From positions 62,001 to 126,000 of the forward strand of contig NZ_FQUR01000008.1 of the NCBI RefSeq assembly GCF_900129115.1: 64,000 bases of DNA. Reading direction: 5' to 3'. Shown one piece after another: positions 36,210-46,225 of the stretch. A program made the translations under genes and the position numbers. The notes beneath the pieces are model-generated. The model saw only the letters and a program-made list of their open reading frames with translations. It was not told the origin of the DNA and made no database searches. Position 1 is the stretch's first letter, and each line of letters begins with the position of its first letter. The DNA comes from Thermoanaerobacter uzonensis DSM 18761. GTDB lineage: Bacteria > Bacillota > Thermoanaerobacteria > Thermoanaerobacterales > Thermoanaerobacteraceae.

Positions 36210-37358
36210 ATGAAAAAGATAATAATTCTCGGCTCGACTGGTTCTATCGGTACACAAACATTAGAGGTAATAAAAAATTTCAAAGAAAATTTTGAAATAG
36301 TAGGACTTACAGCTTATAACAACATAGAACTTTTATCTAAACAAATTAAAGAATTTAATCCTAAAGTCGTAGCAGTTAAAGATGAAGATAAAGCTAACCA
36401 ATTAAGGGAGAATCTAAATAAAAATGTCGAAATTCTAACTGGCAGCAAAGGGCTTCAAGAAATTGTAAAGTACGACGCAGATTTAGTGGTGGTAGCTGTA
36501 GAAGGAATTGCTGGCCTTATTCCAACAGTTACAGCTATCCAGATGGGAAAAGATATTGCTTTAGCGAATAAAGAAGTGCTTGTAACAGCTGGACAAATCG
36601 TAATGGATTTGGTAAAAAAGAAAGATATAAGTCTTTTACCTGTAGATAGTGAACACTCTGCTATACTCCAATGTTTAAGAGGAAATGACACAAAACAAGT
36701 ATCTCGATTGATTTTAACAGCCTCTGGAGGTCCTTTTAGGGGAAAGAAAAAAGAAGATTTGAGAAAAGTAACTGTAAATGAGGCTCTAAATCATCCTAAT
36801 TGGAAAATGGGGAAAAAAATCACGATAGATTCTGCCACTTTGATGAATAAAGGGTTTGAAGTAATAGAAGCAAAATGGCTCTTTGACATTTCTGAAGATA
36901 AAATTGATGTGATTGTGCATCCCCAGAGTATAATTCACTCAATGGTAGAATATATAGATGGTAGTGTAATTGCACAATTGGCTACTGCTGATATGAGGAT
37001 ACCTATTCAGTATGCATTAAATTATCCTACTCGCAATTACATAAATGGAATAAATTTTTTAGATTTTTCTCTTACAACTCAGCTAACTTTTGAAAAACCC
37101 GATTTAGAAACTTTTAAATGTTTGTCGTTAGCATATGAGGCTTTAAAAATTGGAGGAACTATGACTACCGTATTAAATGCAGCTGATGAAATAGCTGTAT
37201 CTTTGTTTTTAAATAAAAAAATAGAATTTTTGCAAATAGCTGAAATCATAGAGGAGAGTATGAAAGAACATAATAATATACAAAATCCCACTTTAGATGA
37301 TATAATAAATGTGGATAAAGAGGTTAAAGAAAAAATAGCAAAAAAATATATGAGGTGA
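36210..37358 (+). CDS. dxr: 1-deoxy-D-xylulose 5-phosphate reductoisomerase
   Basis: Second step of the MEP isoprenoid pathway, making MEP with NADPH. The 382 residues show an N-terminal Rossmann motif ILGSTGSIGTQTLEVI, the metal-binding stretch PVDSEHSAI and the loop HPNWKMGKKITIDSATLMNKG. ATG at 36210 is preferred. The ATG at 36201 abuts the AAAGGG ribosome site. With ispG nearby it shows that isoprenoids come from the MEP route. Confidence 0.96.
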   Translation: MKKIIILGSTGSIGTQTLEVIKNFKENFEIVGLTAYNNIELLSKQIKEFNPKVVAVKDEDKANQLRENLNKNVEILTGSKGLQEIVKYDADLVVVAVEGIAGLIPTVTAIQMGKDIALANKEVLVTAGQIVMDLVKKKDISLLPVDSEHSAILQCLRGNDTKQVSRLILTASGGPFRGKKKEDLRKVTVNEALNHPNWKMGKKITIDSATLMNKGFEVIEAKWLFDISEDKIDVIVHPQSIIHSMVEYIDGSVIAQLATADMRIPIQYALNYPTRNYINGINFLDFSLTTQLTFEKPDLETFKCLSLAYEALKIGGTMTTVLNAADEIAVSLFLNKKIEFLQIAEIIEESMKEHNNIQNPTLDDIINVDKEVKEKIAKKYMR

Positions 37359-37364
37359 TACATT

Positions 37365-38363
37365 TTGACAATATTGATAAGTATAATTGTTTTAAGCGTT
37401 TTAGTAATGTTTCACGAATTTGGACATTTTATCGTTGCAAAACTTTCTGGAGCTAGAGTAAATGAATTTTCTATTGGCTTTGGGCCACGACTTTTTAAAA
37501 AGAAATACGGAGAAACAGAGTATTCTTTTAGAGCATTGCTATTCGGTGGTTATGTTGCTTTAGAAGGTGAAGATGAAAAATCTAGTGACCCGCGGGCTAT
37601 AGTAAATAAGCCTTGGCCTGTAAGGTTGGCTGTCTTTGCTGCAGGTCCTTTAATGAATATATTATTAGCTTTTTTATTGCTTTTTATTGTATTTTTTAAT
37701 ATAGGAAGTCCGATACCACAGGTAAAATCTGTAATGGAAGGATATCCTGCTGAAAAAGCAGGAATTTTGCCAGGGGACAAAATTGTAATGGTAAATAATA
37801 CAAAAATAAATACATGGGAGGAGTTAGAGAAAGCCATAAGTTCTAATGGAGAGCGAGTATTGACAATTGAAATTCAAAGGGAAAATCAAATTTTACAAAA
37901 ACAAGTAAAACCAATTTTTGATAAAAACGCTTCAAAGGTAATGATAGGAATTGTTCCAGACTATGAGCGTTCTATCTCTCTTGCCTTTAAAACTGCCATC
38001 AATCAGACAGTATATTTTTCGAAACTTATTATTTTGTCTCTTGTAATGTTAGTAACCGGAAAGGTTTCTGTCAATGATATTATGGGACCTGTGGGAATTG
38101 TTCAAGCTGTTGGAACAGTCGCTAAAACAGGTGTTATAAATTTACTAGCTTTTTCTGCTCTTATAAGTGTAAATTTAGGCCTTTTTAATCTATTGCCACT
38201 ACCGGCTTTAGACGGTGGAAGGATTTTGTTTGTGTTAGCAGAAGCAGTAAGAGGTAAACCATTGCCACCTGAAAAAGAAGGCTATATTCATTATTTGGGT
38301 TTTTTACTGTTGATAGCTTTGTTGATTTTTGCAACCTATAGGGATATTCTACGCATTTTTTAA
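37365..38363 (+). CDS. rseP: Site-2 membrane metalloprotease RseP/RasP
   Basis: Intramembrane zinc protease that cleaves anti-sigma factors and signal remnants. The 332 residues have HEFGH (His17, Glu18, His21) in the first membrane helix, a PDZ domain (about 110-185) and the third zinc ligand motif LLPLPALDGGR near 275. The start is TTG at 37365 behind GAGGTG. The order dxr-rseP is as in Bacillus. Confidence 0.95.
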   Translation: MTILISIIVLSVLVMFHEFGHFIVAKLSGARVNEFSIGFGPRLFKKKYGETEYSFRALLFGGYVALEGEDEKSSDPRAIVNKPWPVRLAVFAAGPLMNILLAFLLLFIVFFNIGSPIPQVKSVMEGYPAEKAGILPGDKIVMVNNTKINTWEELEKAISSNGERVLTIEIQRENQILQKQVKPIFDKNASKVMIGIVPDYERSISLAFKTAINQTVYFSKLIILSLVMLVTGKVSVNDIMGPVGIVQAVGTVAKTGVINLLAFSALISVNLGLFNLLPLPALDGGRILFVLAEAVRGKPLPPEKEGYIHYLGFLLLIALLIFATYRDILRIF

Positions 38364-38375
38364 AAGGTGATAAAG

Positions 38376-39437
38376 ATGAGAAAAATTACTCGCGAAGTCA
38401 AGATAGGCAATAAAAAAATTGGAGGAAATAATCCAATTTTGGTTCAGTCTATGACTAACACGGATACCCATGATATTGAAAAAACAATAGAGCAGATAAA
38501 AAGGCTAGAAGCTGAAGGCTGTGATATTATAAGAGTTGCTGTTCCGGATATGAAAGCAGCTGAAGCAATAAAAGAAATAAAGAAAAATATAAATATTCCT
38601 TTGGTAGCAGATATTCATTTTGATTATCGATTAGCTATAAAATCAATTGAAAATGGAGCAGACAAGATAAGAATTAATCCCGGAAACATAGGAAGAGAAG
38701 AAAATATCAAAAAAGTGGTAGAAATAGCAAAAGAAAAAGGTATTCCTATTAGAATAGGTGTAAATTCTGGTTCTTTAGAAAAAGAAATATTACATAAATA
38801 CAAGGGAGTAACTGCCGAAGCAGTTGTGGAAAGCGCTTTAAAAAATGTTTTAATTTTAGAAAAGTTAGGTTTTTATGATATAGTTATTTCGCTTAAAACT
38901 ACAAATGTACCACTTACTATAGAAGCTTATAAGCTCGCTTCTTCGAAAGTAGACTATCCATTGCACGTAGGCATAACAGAGGCAGGTACAATTGAAACTG
39001 GCACTATAAAATCTGCTATAGGAATAGGAACATTGCTTTATTTAGGAATAGGAGACACAATACGAGTTTCTCTAACAGGTGACCCAGTCCATGAAGTAAG
39101 AGTAGGAAGACAAATTTTACGCTCTTTAGGTCTTTTAAAAGAAGGAGTCGAAGTCATTTCCTGTCCTACCTGCGGCAGAACAAAAATTGACTTGATAAAG
39201 TTAGCAGAAGAAGTAGAAAAAAGGACGAGGCATATTAAAAAGCCTTTAAAAGTTGCTGTTATGGGATGTGTTGTAAATGGACCAGGGGAAGCAAAAGAAG
39301 CAGATATAGGAATAGCAGGAGGAGAGGGAGAAGGAATCGTTTTCAAAAAAGGAAAAGTTTATAAAAAAGTTAAGGAAGAAGAGTTAGTAGAAGAATTGAT
39401 GAAAGAAATTGAAAAATTACTTGAGGAGGATTCTTAA
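38376..39437 (+). CDS. ispG: 4-hydroxy-3-methylbut-2-enyl diphosphate synthase (IspG)
   Basis: Iron-sulphur enzyme of the MEP pathway. The 353 residues have a TIM-barrel with [12 protein letters not shown] and a C-terminal 4Fe-4S domain with SCPTCGRT and [13 protein letters not shown] at 38376 follows AAAGGTG; the upstream in-frame GTG belongs to that site. The stop overlaps the next gene's start (TAATG). Confidence 0.96.
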   Translation: MRKITREVKIGNKKIGGNNPILVQSMTNTDTHDIEKTIEQIKRLEAEGCDIIRVAVPDMKAAEAIKEIKKNINIPLVADIHFDYRLAIKSIENGADKIRINPGNIGREENIKKVVEIAKEKGIPIRIGVNSGSLEKEILHKYKGVTAEAVVESALKNVLILEKLGFYDIVISLKTTNVPLTIEAYKLASSKVDYPLHVGITEAGTIETGTIKSAIGIGTLLYLGIGDTIRVSLTGDPVHEVRVGRQILRSLGLLKEGVEVISCPTCGRTKIDLIKLAEEVEKRTRHIKKPLKVAVMGCVVNGPGEAKEADIGIAGGEGEGIVFKKGKVYKKVKEEELVEELMKEIEKLLEEDS

Positions 39438-40057
39438 TGATTTCTGTTGTAATCCCAGCTTTTAATGAAGGAAAAAATATTGGGAGAGTTTTATCAGTCT
39501 TAGAAACAATAGACCTGATTGATGAAATCATAGTTGTAAATGATGGTTCTACAGATGATACAAAAGAACAAGCATCAAAATACAATGTGAAGCTTGTCAA
39601 TTTAGAAAAAAATCAAGGAAAAGGAAAAGCATTAAAAGCAGGAATAGATAATTCTAAAGGTGATATTATTGTTATGTTAGATGCCGATTTGATTGGATTT
39701 ACTAAAAAACATTTTGTAAATCTCGTATCTCCTGTATTAAAAAATGAAGCAGATATGACAATTGGAATTTTTTCTGGTGGAAGAAAATCTACAGATTTCG
39801 CACAAAAAATAGCACCCTTTTTGTCAGGACAAAGGGCAATAAAAAGGCAGTTTTTAGAAAACATTGAAGAGATGGAAATCAGTAGATTCGGAGTAGAAAT
39901 TGCTTTAAATAGACATGCTGAAAAGAATAAGTTAAGGGTGGTAAATGTGCCTCTTGAGAATATGAGTCATGTCATGAAAGAAGAAAAGCTGGGATTAGTT
40001 AAAGGCTTTTATGCGCGATTAAAAATGTATTTTGATATTTTAAAAATGTGGATTTAG
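39437..40057 (+). CDS. Family 2 glycosyltransferase
   Basis: A 206-residue GT2-type enzyme with SVVIPAFNEGKNIG, VVNDGSTDDT and the metal-binding DADL (the D-x-D position). After about residue 120 it has only short hydrophobic stretches and no clear membrane anchor. The donor and acceptor cannot be read from sequence; relatives act on polyprenyl phosphates or glycerates. It lies between ispG and polC, where B. subtilis has proS, so it is a lineage-specific insertion. Confidence 0.88.
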   Translation: MISVVIPAFNEGKNIGRVLSVLETIDLIDEIIVVNDGSTDDTKEQASKYNVKLVNLEKNQGKGKALKAGIDNSKGDIIVMLDADLIGFTKKHFVNLVSPVLKNEADMTIGIFSGGRKSTDFAQKIAPFLSGQRAIKRQFLENIEEMEISRFGVEIALNRHAEKNKLRVVNVPLENMSHVMKEEKLGLVKGFYARLKMYFDILKMWI

Positions 40058-40070
40058 AAAGAGGGATTTG

Positions 40071-43000
40071 ATGATTCCAGAATTTTTCCTGCAGGAAATT
40101 GAAATAAAAAAAGTAAAACTGTTAAAAAAAGAGAGAAAACTAATTGTAAGTGTATCCTCCAACAATCAAGCAAGTTCTCGGATAAAGAACTTCCGGGATT
40201 TTTTGCTTAATAAATTTCCTTTAATTAAAGAAGTAGAAGTTGTAATAGAACAAAAAGAAAAATTTAATAATCTTCAAGACATAGTAGATAATTTTGAAGA
40301 AATATTTTTAAAAATAAGCGAAGAATATCCCACTTCTCTTAGTTTTTTAAAAACCTGTGATGTAGTAACAGAAAATCAAAAGATAATAATTAAAGCTCCC
40401 AACGAAGTAGTCTATCAATTTATAAAAAACAATAAAATTGATTTTGTTCTTAAGAAATTTCTAAAGGATAAATATGGGTTTAAAACAGAAATAGATGTAG
40501 TCCTTTTAGAAGAGTTTGAAGATACAATGGAAAGAATAATAATGGAAGAAGATATAAAAATTATTGAAGAAATCGCTAAAAGCGGGCAGAAGCAAGAAAC
40601 TGGCAAAACAACAGAAAAAATTGAGGATAAAGAAGATTCCCAAGTACTTTTAGGAAAGGAAATAAAAGCTGAAGCAATATCCATTAAAAATATCACTGCA
40701 GAAACAGAAGAAGCAATAATAGAAGGTGAAATCTTTTCTCTCGAGTTTAAGGAATTAAAGTCCAAAATTTTAATGACTTTTGATATAACTGATTATACTT
40801 CATCAATACTTGTAAAAGCCTTTTTAACTGAGGAAAAGTATAATTATTTAAAAGAGAATATCCAAGTAGGCAGTTTTGTAAGATTAGGAGGGAAAGTTTT
40901 CTACGATAAATATGAAGGAGACTTAGTAATAAGTTTAAAAGACCTTCAGCTAACATCTCCAAAAGAAAGAAAGGACTTAAGTGAAGAAAAAAGAGTGGAA
41001 CTTCACTTACACACGCAAATGAGTAGTATGGATGCAGTAGCCTCTGCAACAGAAGTGATTAAAAGAGCGGCAAAATGGGGACACAAAGCCATTGCTATAA
41101 CAGACCATGCAGTTGTACAGGCATTTCCAGAAGCAATGGAAGCATCTTCTAAATACGGTGTAAAAGTCATATACGGTGTAGAAGGTTATTTGGTGGATGA
41201 TGGTGTACCTATTGTAACAGGAGATACAGAAGCTACTTTAGAAGATGAATTTACTGTTTTTGATATAGAGACGACGGGTCTTTCCAATATAAATGATGAA
41301 ATAATTGAAATTGGTGCAGTAAAAATAAAAGAAGGCAAAATAATAGATACTTTTGAAACCTTTGTTAATCCCAAAATTCCTATTTCTTCTTTTATAAAAA
41401 AACTTACTGGAATTGACGAATCTATGGTTAAAGATGCTCCTTCTATAGAAGAAATATTACCTAAATTTTTAGAGTTTGCTTCTAACAGTGTTTTAGTAGC
41501 TCATAATGCAAATTTTGATGTATCTTTTATAAAATCTAAAGCTAAAAAATTTAATTTAAATGTAAACAATGCGGTTTTAGATACCTTAGAACTAAGTAGG
41601 CATTTATATAAAGATTTGAAAAATTACAAGCTAGATACACTGTCTGAACACTTGCAGGTAAAATTGGAACATCACCACAGAGCAGTAGACGATGCTAGAG
41701 CTACAGCTGAAATATTTATAAAAACTATTGATATATTAAAAGAATTAGGAGTAAAAAAAGTAAAAGATATAAATGCCATATTAAGAGAAAGTGAAGTTGA
41801 CATACGGAAACTTCCTGTCTATCATGTCACGATTTTGGTAAAAGACCAAAAAGGATTGAGAAATTTATACGAAATAATCTCTAAATCCAATTTGGAATAT
41901 TTTTATAGAACACCTCGTATTCCTAAAAGTTTACTTATTAGTATGAGAGAAGGTCTTATCATTGGTTCTGCTTGCGAACAGGGGGAAGTTTTTAGGGCAA
42001 TTGTATCTAACTTAGAAGAAAAGAAACTAGAGAATATTATTTCTTTTTACGATTATTTAGAAATACAGCCTGTTGGAAATAATGAGTTTTTAGTTGAAAA
42101 AGGAGAAGTAAAAAGTGTAGAAGAATTAAGAGAAATTAATCGAAAAATTTACCTTTTAGGTAAAGAATACAATAAATTAGTAGTAGCAACAGGAGATGTG
42201 CACTTTTTAGATCCATGGGATAATATATACAGAAAAATTTTAATGGCAGGAAAAGGATATAAGGATGCAGATAGACAACCACCTTTGTATTTTAAAACAA
42301 CTGATGAGATGCTAAAAGAATTTGAATATTTAGGGGAAGAAGTAGCAAAAGAGATTGTAATCGATAATCCTAATAAAATTGCTGACCTTGTAGAAGAAGT
42401 AAAACCCATACCAGATGGAACATTCCCTCCTGTGATAGAGGGAGCTGAAGAAGAATTAAGAAGGCTTACTTTAGATAAAGCCCATGAAATATACGGTGAC
42501 CCTTTGCCGGAAATAGTACAAAATCGCTTAAATAGAGAATTAAATTCTATAATTAACAATGGATATGCAGTTATGTATATTATAGCTCAAAAATTAGTGT
42601 CTAAGTCTTTAAAAGATGGGTATTTGGTTGGTTCTAGAGGTTCTGTAGGCTCTTCTTTAGTAGCCACTATGAGCGGAATAACAGAAGTTAACCCGCTGCC
42701 GCCTCATTATGTTTGTCCAAATTGTAAGTATTCCGAGTTTATAACTGATGGAAGCTATGGTTGTGGTGTGGACATGCCGGATAAGACTTGTCCTCACTGT
42801 GGCACTTTGATGAGGAAAGATGGTTTTGATATACCTTTTGAAGTGTTTTTAGGTTTTGAAGGGGATAAAGAACCAGATATAGACCTTAATTTTTCTGGGG
42901 AATACCAACCTATTGCTCATAAGTATACAGAGGAACTTTTCGGAAAAGGCCATGTTTTTAGAGCAGGTACTATTGGAACTTTAGCAGATAAAACTGCTTA

Positions 43001-44294
43001 TGGATATGTCAAAAAATATTTTGAAGAACGCAATTTAATAGTTCATAAATCAGAAATCAAAAGACTTACTATAGGTTGTACAGGAGTGAAAAGAACCACA
43101 GGGCAACATCCAGGTGGAATAATGGTAGTGCCAAAGGACAAGAGTATTTATGACTTTACTCCAATACAGCATCCTGCTGATGCAGAAGACACTGATGTTA
43201 TAACAACTCATTTTGACTACCATTCAATAAGCGGAAGGCTTTTAAAACTGGATATCTTAGGGCATGATGACCCTACAGTTATAAGAATGCTGGAGGATTT
43301 AACCGGAATTAATGCAAGAGAAATACCTTTAGACGATAAAAAAACTATGAGCTTATTTACCAGTGTAGAAGCATTGGGAATAGACCCTGAAGAGCTAAAT
43401 ACTCCTGTGGGTACTTTAGGATTACCCGAGTTTGGAACAAAGTTTGTAAGACAGATGCTTATTGACACACGTCCTACTACTTTTTCAGAACTAGTACGCA
43501 TAAGTGGACTTTCTCATGGCACTGATGTATGGCTCAACAATGCTCAGGACATAATAAGAGAAGGAATAGCTACATTAAAAGAGGTAATATCTACAAGAGA
43601 TGACATAATGCTTTATTTGATAAGCAAAGGTATGGACAAAAAATTGTCTTTCAAAATAATGGAAAATGTAAGAAAAGGCAAAGGTGTGACACCAGAAGGA
43701 ATAGAAGAAATGAAAAAACACGGTGTTCCAAATTGGTTTATTGAGTCTTGCCAAAAAATAAAATATATGTTTCCTAAGGCCCATGCCGTTGCATATGTAA
43801 TAATGGCATTTCGAATTGCTTATTTTAAAGTTCATTATCCAGAAGCCTTTTATACTACTTACTTTACTGTTAGAGCAGATGACTTTAATTTAGATATTGT
43901 ATTAAAAGGGAAAGACAGAATAAAAAATGCTATAAAGGAGATAGAAGCTAAAGGAAATAATGCTAGTCCTAAAGAAAGAAATCTTTTGACCGTATTAGAA
44001 GTAGCTTTAGAGATGTACTTAAGAGGATTTAAGTTTACAAATGTAGATTTATATAAATCTGATGCAGTCAAATTTTTGATTACTGAAAAAGGATTGCTAC
44101 CACCTCTTAATTCTCTAGAAGGAGTAGGAATACAAGCAGCCAAAACAATTGCACAAGAAAGAGAAAATGGTAGATTTCTATCGATTGAAGATTTTAGAAA
44201 CAGAACAAAGGTCAGTAAAACAGTTATAGAAATATTAAAACAGCATGGATGTTTAACCGATTTGCCAGAATCTAATCAATTAAGTTTATTTTAG
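40071..44294 (+). CDS. polC: DNA polymerase III alpha subunit, PolC type
   Basis: Replicative polymerase with built-in proofreading, typical of low-G+C Gram-positives. The 1407 residues have an N-terminal domain, an OB fold (about 210-300), a PHP domain with ELHLHTQMSSMDAV, an inserted DnaQ-type 3'-5' exonuclease starting FDIETTGLSN (about 395-570), a zinc-binding CPNC...CPHCG segment (about 880-915) and the polymerase palm with DPDIDLNFSGEYQP. ATG at 40071 is the start behind GAGGG; a TTG just before it is less likely. Confidence 0.97.
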   Translation: MIPEFFLQEIEIKKVKLLKKERKLIVSVSSNNQASSRIKNFRDFLLNKFPLIKEVEVVIEQKEKFNNLQDIVDNFEEIFLKISEEYPTSLSFLKTCDVVTENQKIIIKAPNEVVYQFIKNNKIDFVLKKFLKDKYGFKTEIDVVLLEEFEDTMERIIMEEDIKIIEEIAKSGQKQETGKTTEKIEDKEDSQVLLGKEIKAEAISIKNITAETEEAIIEGEIFSLEFKELKSKILMTFDITDYTSSILVKAFLTEEKYNYLKENIQVGSFVRLGGKVFYDKYEGDLVISLKDLQLTSPKERKDLSEEKRVELHLHTQMSSMDAVASATEVIKRAAKWGHKAIAITDHAVVQAFPEAMEASSKYGVKVIYGVEGYLVDDGVPIVTGDTEATLEDEFTVFDIETTGLSNINDEIIEIGAVKIKEGKIIDTFETFVNPKIPISSFIKKLTGIDESMVKDAPSIEEILPKFLEFASNSVLVAHNANFDVSFIKSKAKKFNLNVNNAVLDTLELSRHLYKDLKNYKLDTLSEHLQVKLEHHHRAVDDARATAEIFIKTIDILKELGVKKVKDINAILRESEVDIRKLPVYHVTILVKDQKGLRNLYEIISKSNLEYFYRTPRIPKSLLISMREGLIIGSACEQGEVFRAIVSNLEEKKLENIISFYDYLEIQPVGNNEFLVEKGEVKSVEELREINRKIYLLGKEYNKLVVATGDVHFLDPWDNIYRKILMAGKGYKDADRQPPLYFKTTDEMLKEFEYLGEEVAKEIVIDNPNKIADLVEEVKPIPDGTFPPVIEGAEEELRRLTLDKAHEIYGDPLPEIVQNRLNRELNSIINNGYAVMYIIAQKLVSKSLKDGYLVGSRGSVGSSLVATMSGITEVNPLPPHYVCPNCKYSEFITDGSYGCGVDMPDKTCPHCGTLMRKDGFDIPFEVFLGFEGDKEPDIDLNFSGEYQPIAHKYTEELFGKGHVFRAGTIGTLADKTAYGYVKKYFEERNLIVHKSEIKRLTIGCTGVKRTTGQHPGGIMVVPKDKSIYDFTPIQHPADAEDTDVITTHFDYHSISGRLLKLDILGHDDPTVIRMLEDLTGINAREIPLDDKKTMSLFTSVEALGIDPEELNTPVGTLGLPEFGTKFVRQMLIDTRPTTFSELVRISGLSHGTDVWLNNAQDIIREGIATLKEVISTRDDIMLYLISKGMDKKLSFKIMENVRKGKGVTPEGIEEMKKHGVPNWFIESCQKIKYMFPKAHAVAYVIMAFRIAYFKVHYPEAFYTTYFTVRADDFNLDIVLKGKDRIKNAIKEIEAKGNNASPKERNLLTVLEVALEMYLRGFKFTNVDLYKSDAVKFLITEKGLLPPLNSLEGVGIQAAKTIAQERENGRFLSIEDFRNRTKVSKTVIEILKQHGCLTDLPESNQLSLF

Positions 44295-44296
44295 TG

Positions 44297-44325
44297 TTGC
44301 GTTGGTAAAAGGTGTATGCTATAAT
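44297..44325 (+). promoter_or_regulatory. Sigma-A promoter of rimP-nusA-infB operon
   Basis: TTGCGT (44297-44302), 17 bases, and TATAAT (44320-44325), a perfect -10. It starts three bases after the polC stop. A hairpin lies between this promoter and rimP. Confidence 0.75.
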
Positions 44326-44352
44326 TGTTATGTCAACATAGATTTTTTGCAC

Positions 44353-44376
44353 AAAGAGTGGGTTTTCCCACTCTTT
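44353..44376 (+). terminator. Perfect 10-bp hairpin: polC terminator or nusA-operon attenuator
   Basis: AAAGAGTGGG (44353-44362), loop TTTT, CCCACTCTTT (44367-44376), then AGTTTATATAA. It is downstream of a strong promoter, about 28 bases past the -10, so transcripts of the nusA operon must pass through it. Because NusA acts on hairpin-dependent pausing and termination, an attenuator role is plausible. It may also simply end polC. Confidence 0.6.
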
Positions 44377-44419
44377 AGTTTATATAATGAAAAATAAAAA
44401 GTTTTAGGAGGAGAAGGAT

Positions 44420-44875
44420 ATGTCCAAAATAGAACAAATTGCAAAGGATTTAGTAATGCCTATTTTAGAAAAAAATAATTTTGAACTGGTAGATGTAGAA
44501 TACAAAAAGGAAGGAAGCCACTGGTATTTGAGAGTTTATATAGATAAAGAAGGAGGTATTACTTTAGATGATTGTCAACTGGTTAGCGAGTATTTAAGCG
44601 ATAGATTAGATGAAGCAGACCCAATAGAACACAGTTATATTTTAGAAGTATCTTCTCCCGGTCTCGATAGACCTCTTAAAAAACCACGCGATTTTGAAAG
44701 AAATATAGGAAAAGAAATAGAAATATCCCTATATTCTCCTATTGATAAGAGAAAAAAGTTTGAAGGCGAGCTTATAGAGTTTACAGGTGATAAAATAATT
44801 ATTCTCTATAATGGAGAGAGAAAGGAATTTGATATGAAGAATGTAAGTCTTGTTAAACCAGTAATAAAGTTTTAA
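44420..44875 (+). CDS. rimP: Ribosome maturation factor RimP
   Basis: The 151-residue factor aids 30S assembly. It has the N-terminal alpha/beta domain with LRVYIDKEGGITLDDCQLVSEYLS and the C-terminal SH3-like barrel after EVSSPGLDRPL. The ATG is behind GGAGGAG. It heads the classical rimP-nusA-rnpM-ylxQ-infB-rbfA operon. Confidence 0.97.
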   Translation: MSKIEQIAKDLVMPILEKNNFELVDVEYKKEGSHWYLRVYIDKEGGITLDDCQLVSEYLSDRLDEADPIEHSYILEVSSPGLDRPLKKPRDFERNIGKEIEISLYSPIDKRKKFEGELIEFTGDKIIILYNGERKEFDMKNVSLVKPVIKF

Positions 44876-44898
44876 AATTAAGGAGGGAGGATAAAATA

Positions 44899-45939
44899 AT
44901 GAATACAGAATTCATAGAAGCTTTAAATTCTATCTCTGAGGAAAAAGGCATTCCAAAAGATACAATGTTTGAAGCGATAGAAGCTGCTTTAGTTTCTGCC
45001 TACAAAAAAAATTATGGTTCTTCGCAAAATGCTAAAATTGTGATGGACAGAGAAACAGGTGATGTAAAAGTTTATGCACAAAAAACTGTAGTAGAAGAGG
45101 TCTACAATGACCTCTTAGAAATAAGTTTAGAAGAAGCGAGAAAAATAAATAAAAAATATCAGATAGGAGATATAGTTGATATAGAAGTAACGCCAAAAAA
45201 TTTTGGCAGGATTGCAGCACAAACCGCAAAACAAGTTGTGATTCAACGGATTAGAGAAGCGGAAAGAAATGTGATTTATGAAGAATTTTTGAGTAAAGAA
45301 ACAGAAGTAGTAACAGGAATTGTAACCAAGGTAGATAAAAAGAATGTACTCATTAATTTAGGTCGAGTTGAAGCTATATTAGGCCCGACAGAACAAATTC
45401 CAGGTGAAACTTTTGCCCCAGGAGACAGAGTTAAGGTGTATATTGTGGAAGTAAAAAAGACTACTAAAGGACCTCAGATTTTAATTTCCCGTTCTCATCC
45501 AGGTCTTGTAAAAAGGTTATTTGAATTGGAATCCCCAGAAATTCAACAAGGAATAGTTGAAATACGGAGTATTGCTCGAGAAGCTGGTTCACGCACAAAA
45601 ATGGCAGTTTTTAGCAGGGATGAAAATGTGGATCCTGTAGGAGCTTGTGTTGGATATAAAGGTGCGAGGGTACAAGCTGTTGTCAATGAACTAAAAGGAG
45701 AAAAAATAGATATAGTCAAATGGAGTTCAAAACCTCAAGAATTTATAATGAACGCTTTAAGCCCAGCAAAAGCGTTAAGTATAGAAATTTTAGATGAGAA
45801 AGAAAAAGTAGCAAGAGTAATTGTACCTGATTATCAATTGTCTTTAGCAATTGGAAAAGAAGGACAAAATGCGAGGTTGGCGGCAAAGCTCACAGGTTGG
45901 AAAATAGACATAAAAAGCGAATCAATGGTAAAAAGTTAA
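44899..45939 (+). CDS. nusA: Transcription elongation/termination factor NusA
   Basis: The 346 residues comprise an N-terminal RNA-polymerase-binding domain (1-125), an S1 domain (about 135-200) and two KH domains (about 225-345) with VGACVGYKGARVQAVVNELKGEKIDIV and AIGKEGQNARLAAKLTGWKIDI. The acidic C-terminal repeats of E. coli NusA are absent, as usual in Firmicutes. It starts behind AAGGAGGG. Confidence 0.97.
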   Translation: MNTEFIEALNSISEEKGIPKDTMFEAIEAALVSAYKKNYGSSQNAKIVMDRETGDVKVYAQKTVVEEVYNDLLEISLEEARKINKKYQIGDIVDIEVTPKNFGRIAAQTAKQVVIQRIREAERNVIYEEFLSKETEVVTGIVTKVDKKNVLINLGRVEAILGPTEQIPGETFAPGDRVKVYIVEVKKTTKGPQILISRSHPGLVKRLFELESPEIQQGIVEIRSIAREAGSRTKMAVFSRDENVDPVGACVGYKGARVQAVVNELKGEKIDIVKWSSKPQEFIMNALSPAKALSIEILDEKEKVARVIVPDYQLSLAIGKEGQNARLAAKLTGWKIDIKSESMVKS

Positions 45940-45952
45940 GTGAGGTGAAAAG

Positions 45953-46225
45953 ATGAAGACCAAAAAGGTTCCAATGAGAATGTGCTTAGGCTGTCAGCAG
46001 ATGAAACCGAAAAGAGAATTAATACGCATTGTAAGACGAGCAAAAGATTCAGTTGTACAAGTGGATTTAACAGGTAAAGTGCCGGGGAGAGGTTGCTATA
46101 TTTGCAAAGATATAAACTGCCTTGAAAAAGCTTTTAAAAATAAAAGATTAGAAAAAGCGCTAGAAGTACCAATTTCTGATGAAATTTACGAACAACTAAA
46201 GAGGGAGATAGAGGATGAAGAATGA
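45953..46225 (+). CDS. rnpM: RNase P modulator RnpM (YlxR)
   Basis: The 90-residue basic protein carries RMCLGCQQMKPKRELIRIVR and GRGCYIC, the YlxR family motif. Recent work in B. subtilis shows YlxR binds RNase P RNA and modulates its activity. It starts behind GAGGTG and overlaps ylxQ by 11 bases. Confidence 0.93.
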   Translation: MKTKKVPMRMCLGCQQMKPKRELIRIVRRAKDSVVQVDLTGKVPGRGCYICKDINCLEKAFKNKRLEKALEVPISDEIYEQLKREIEDEE

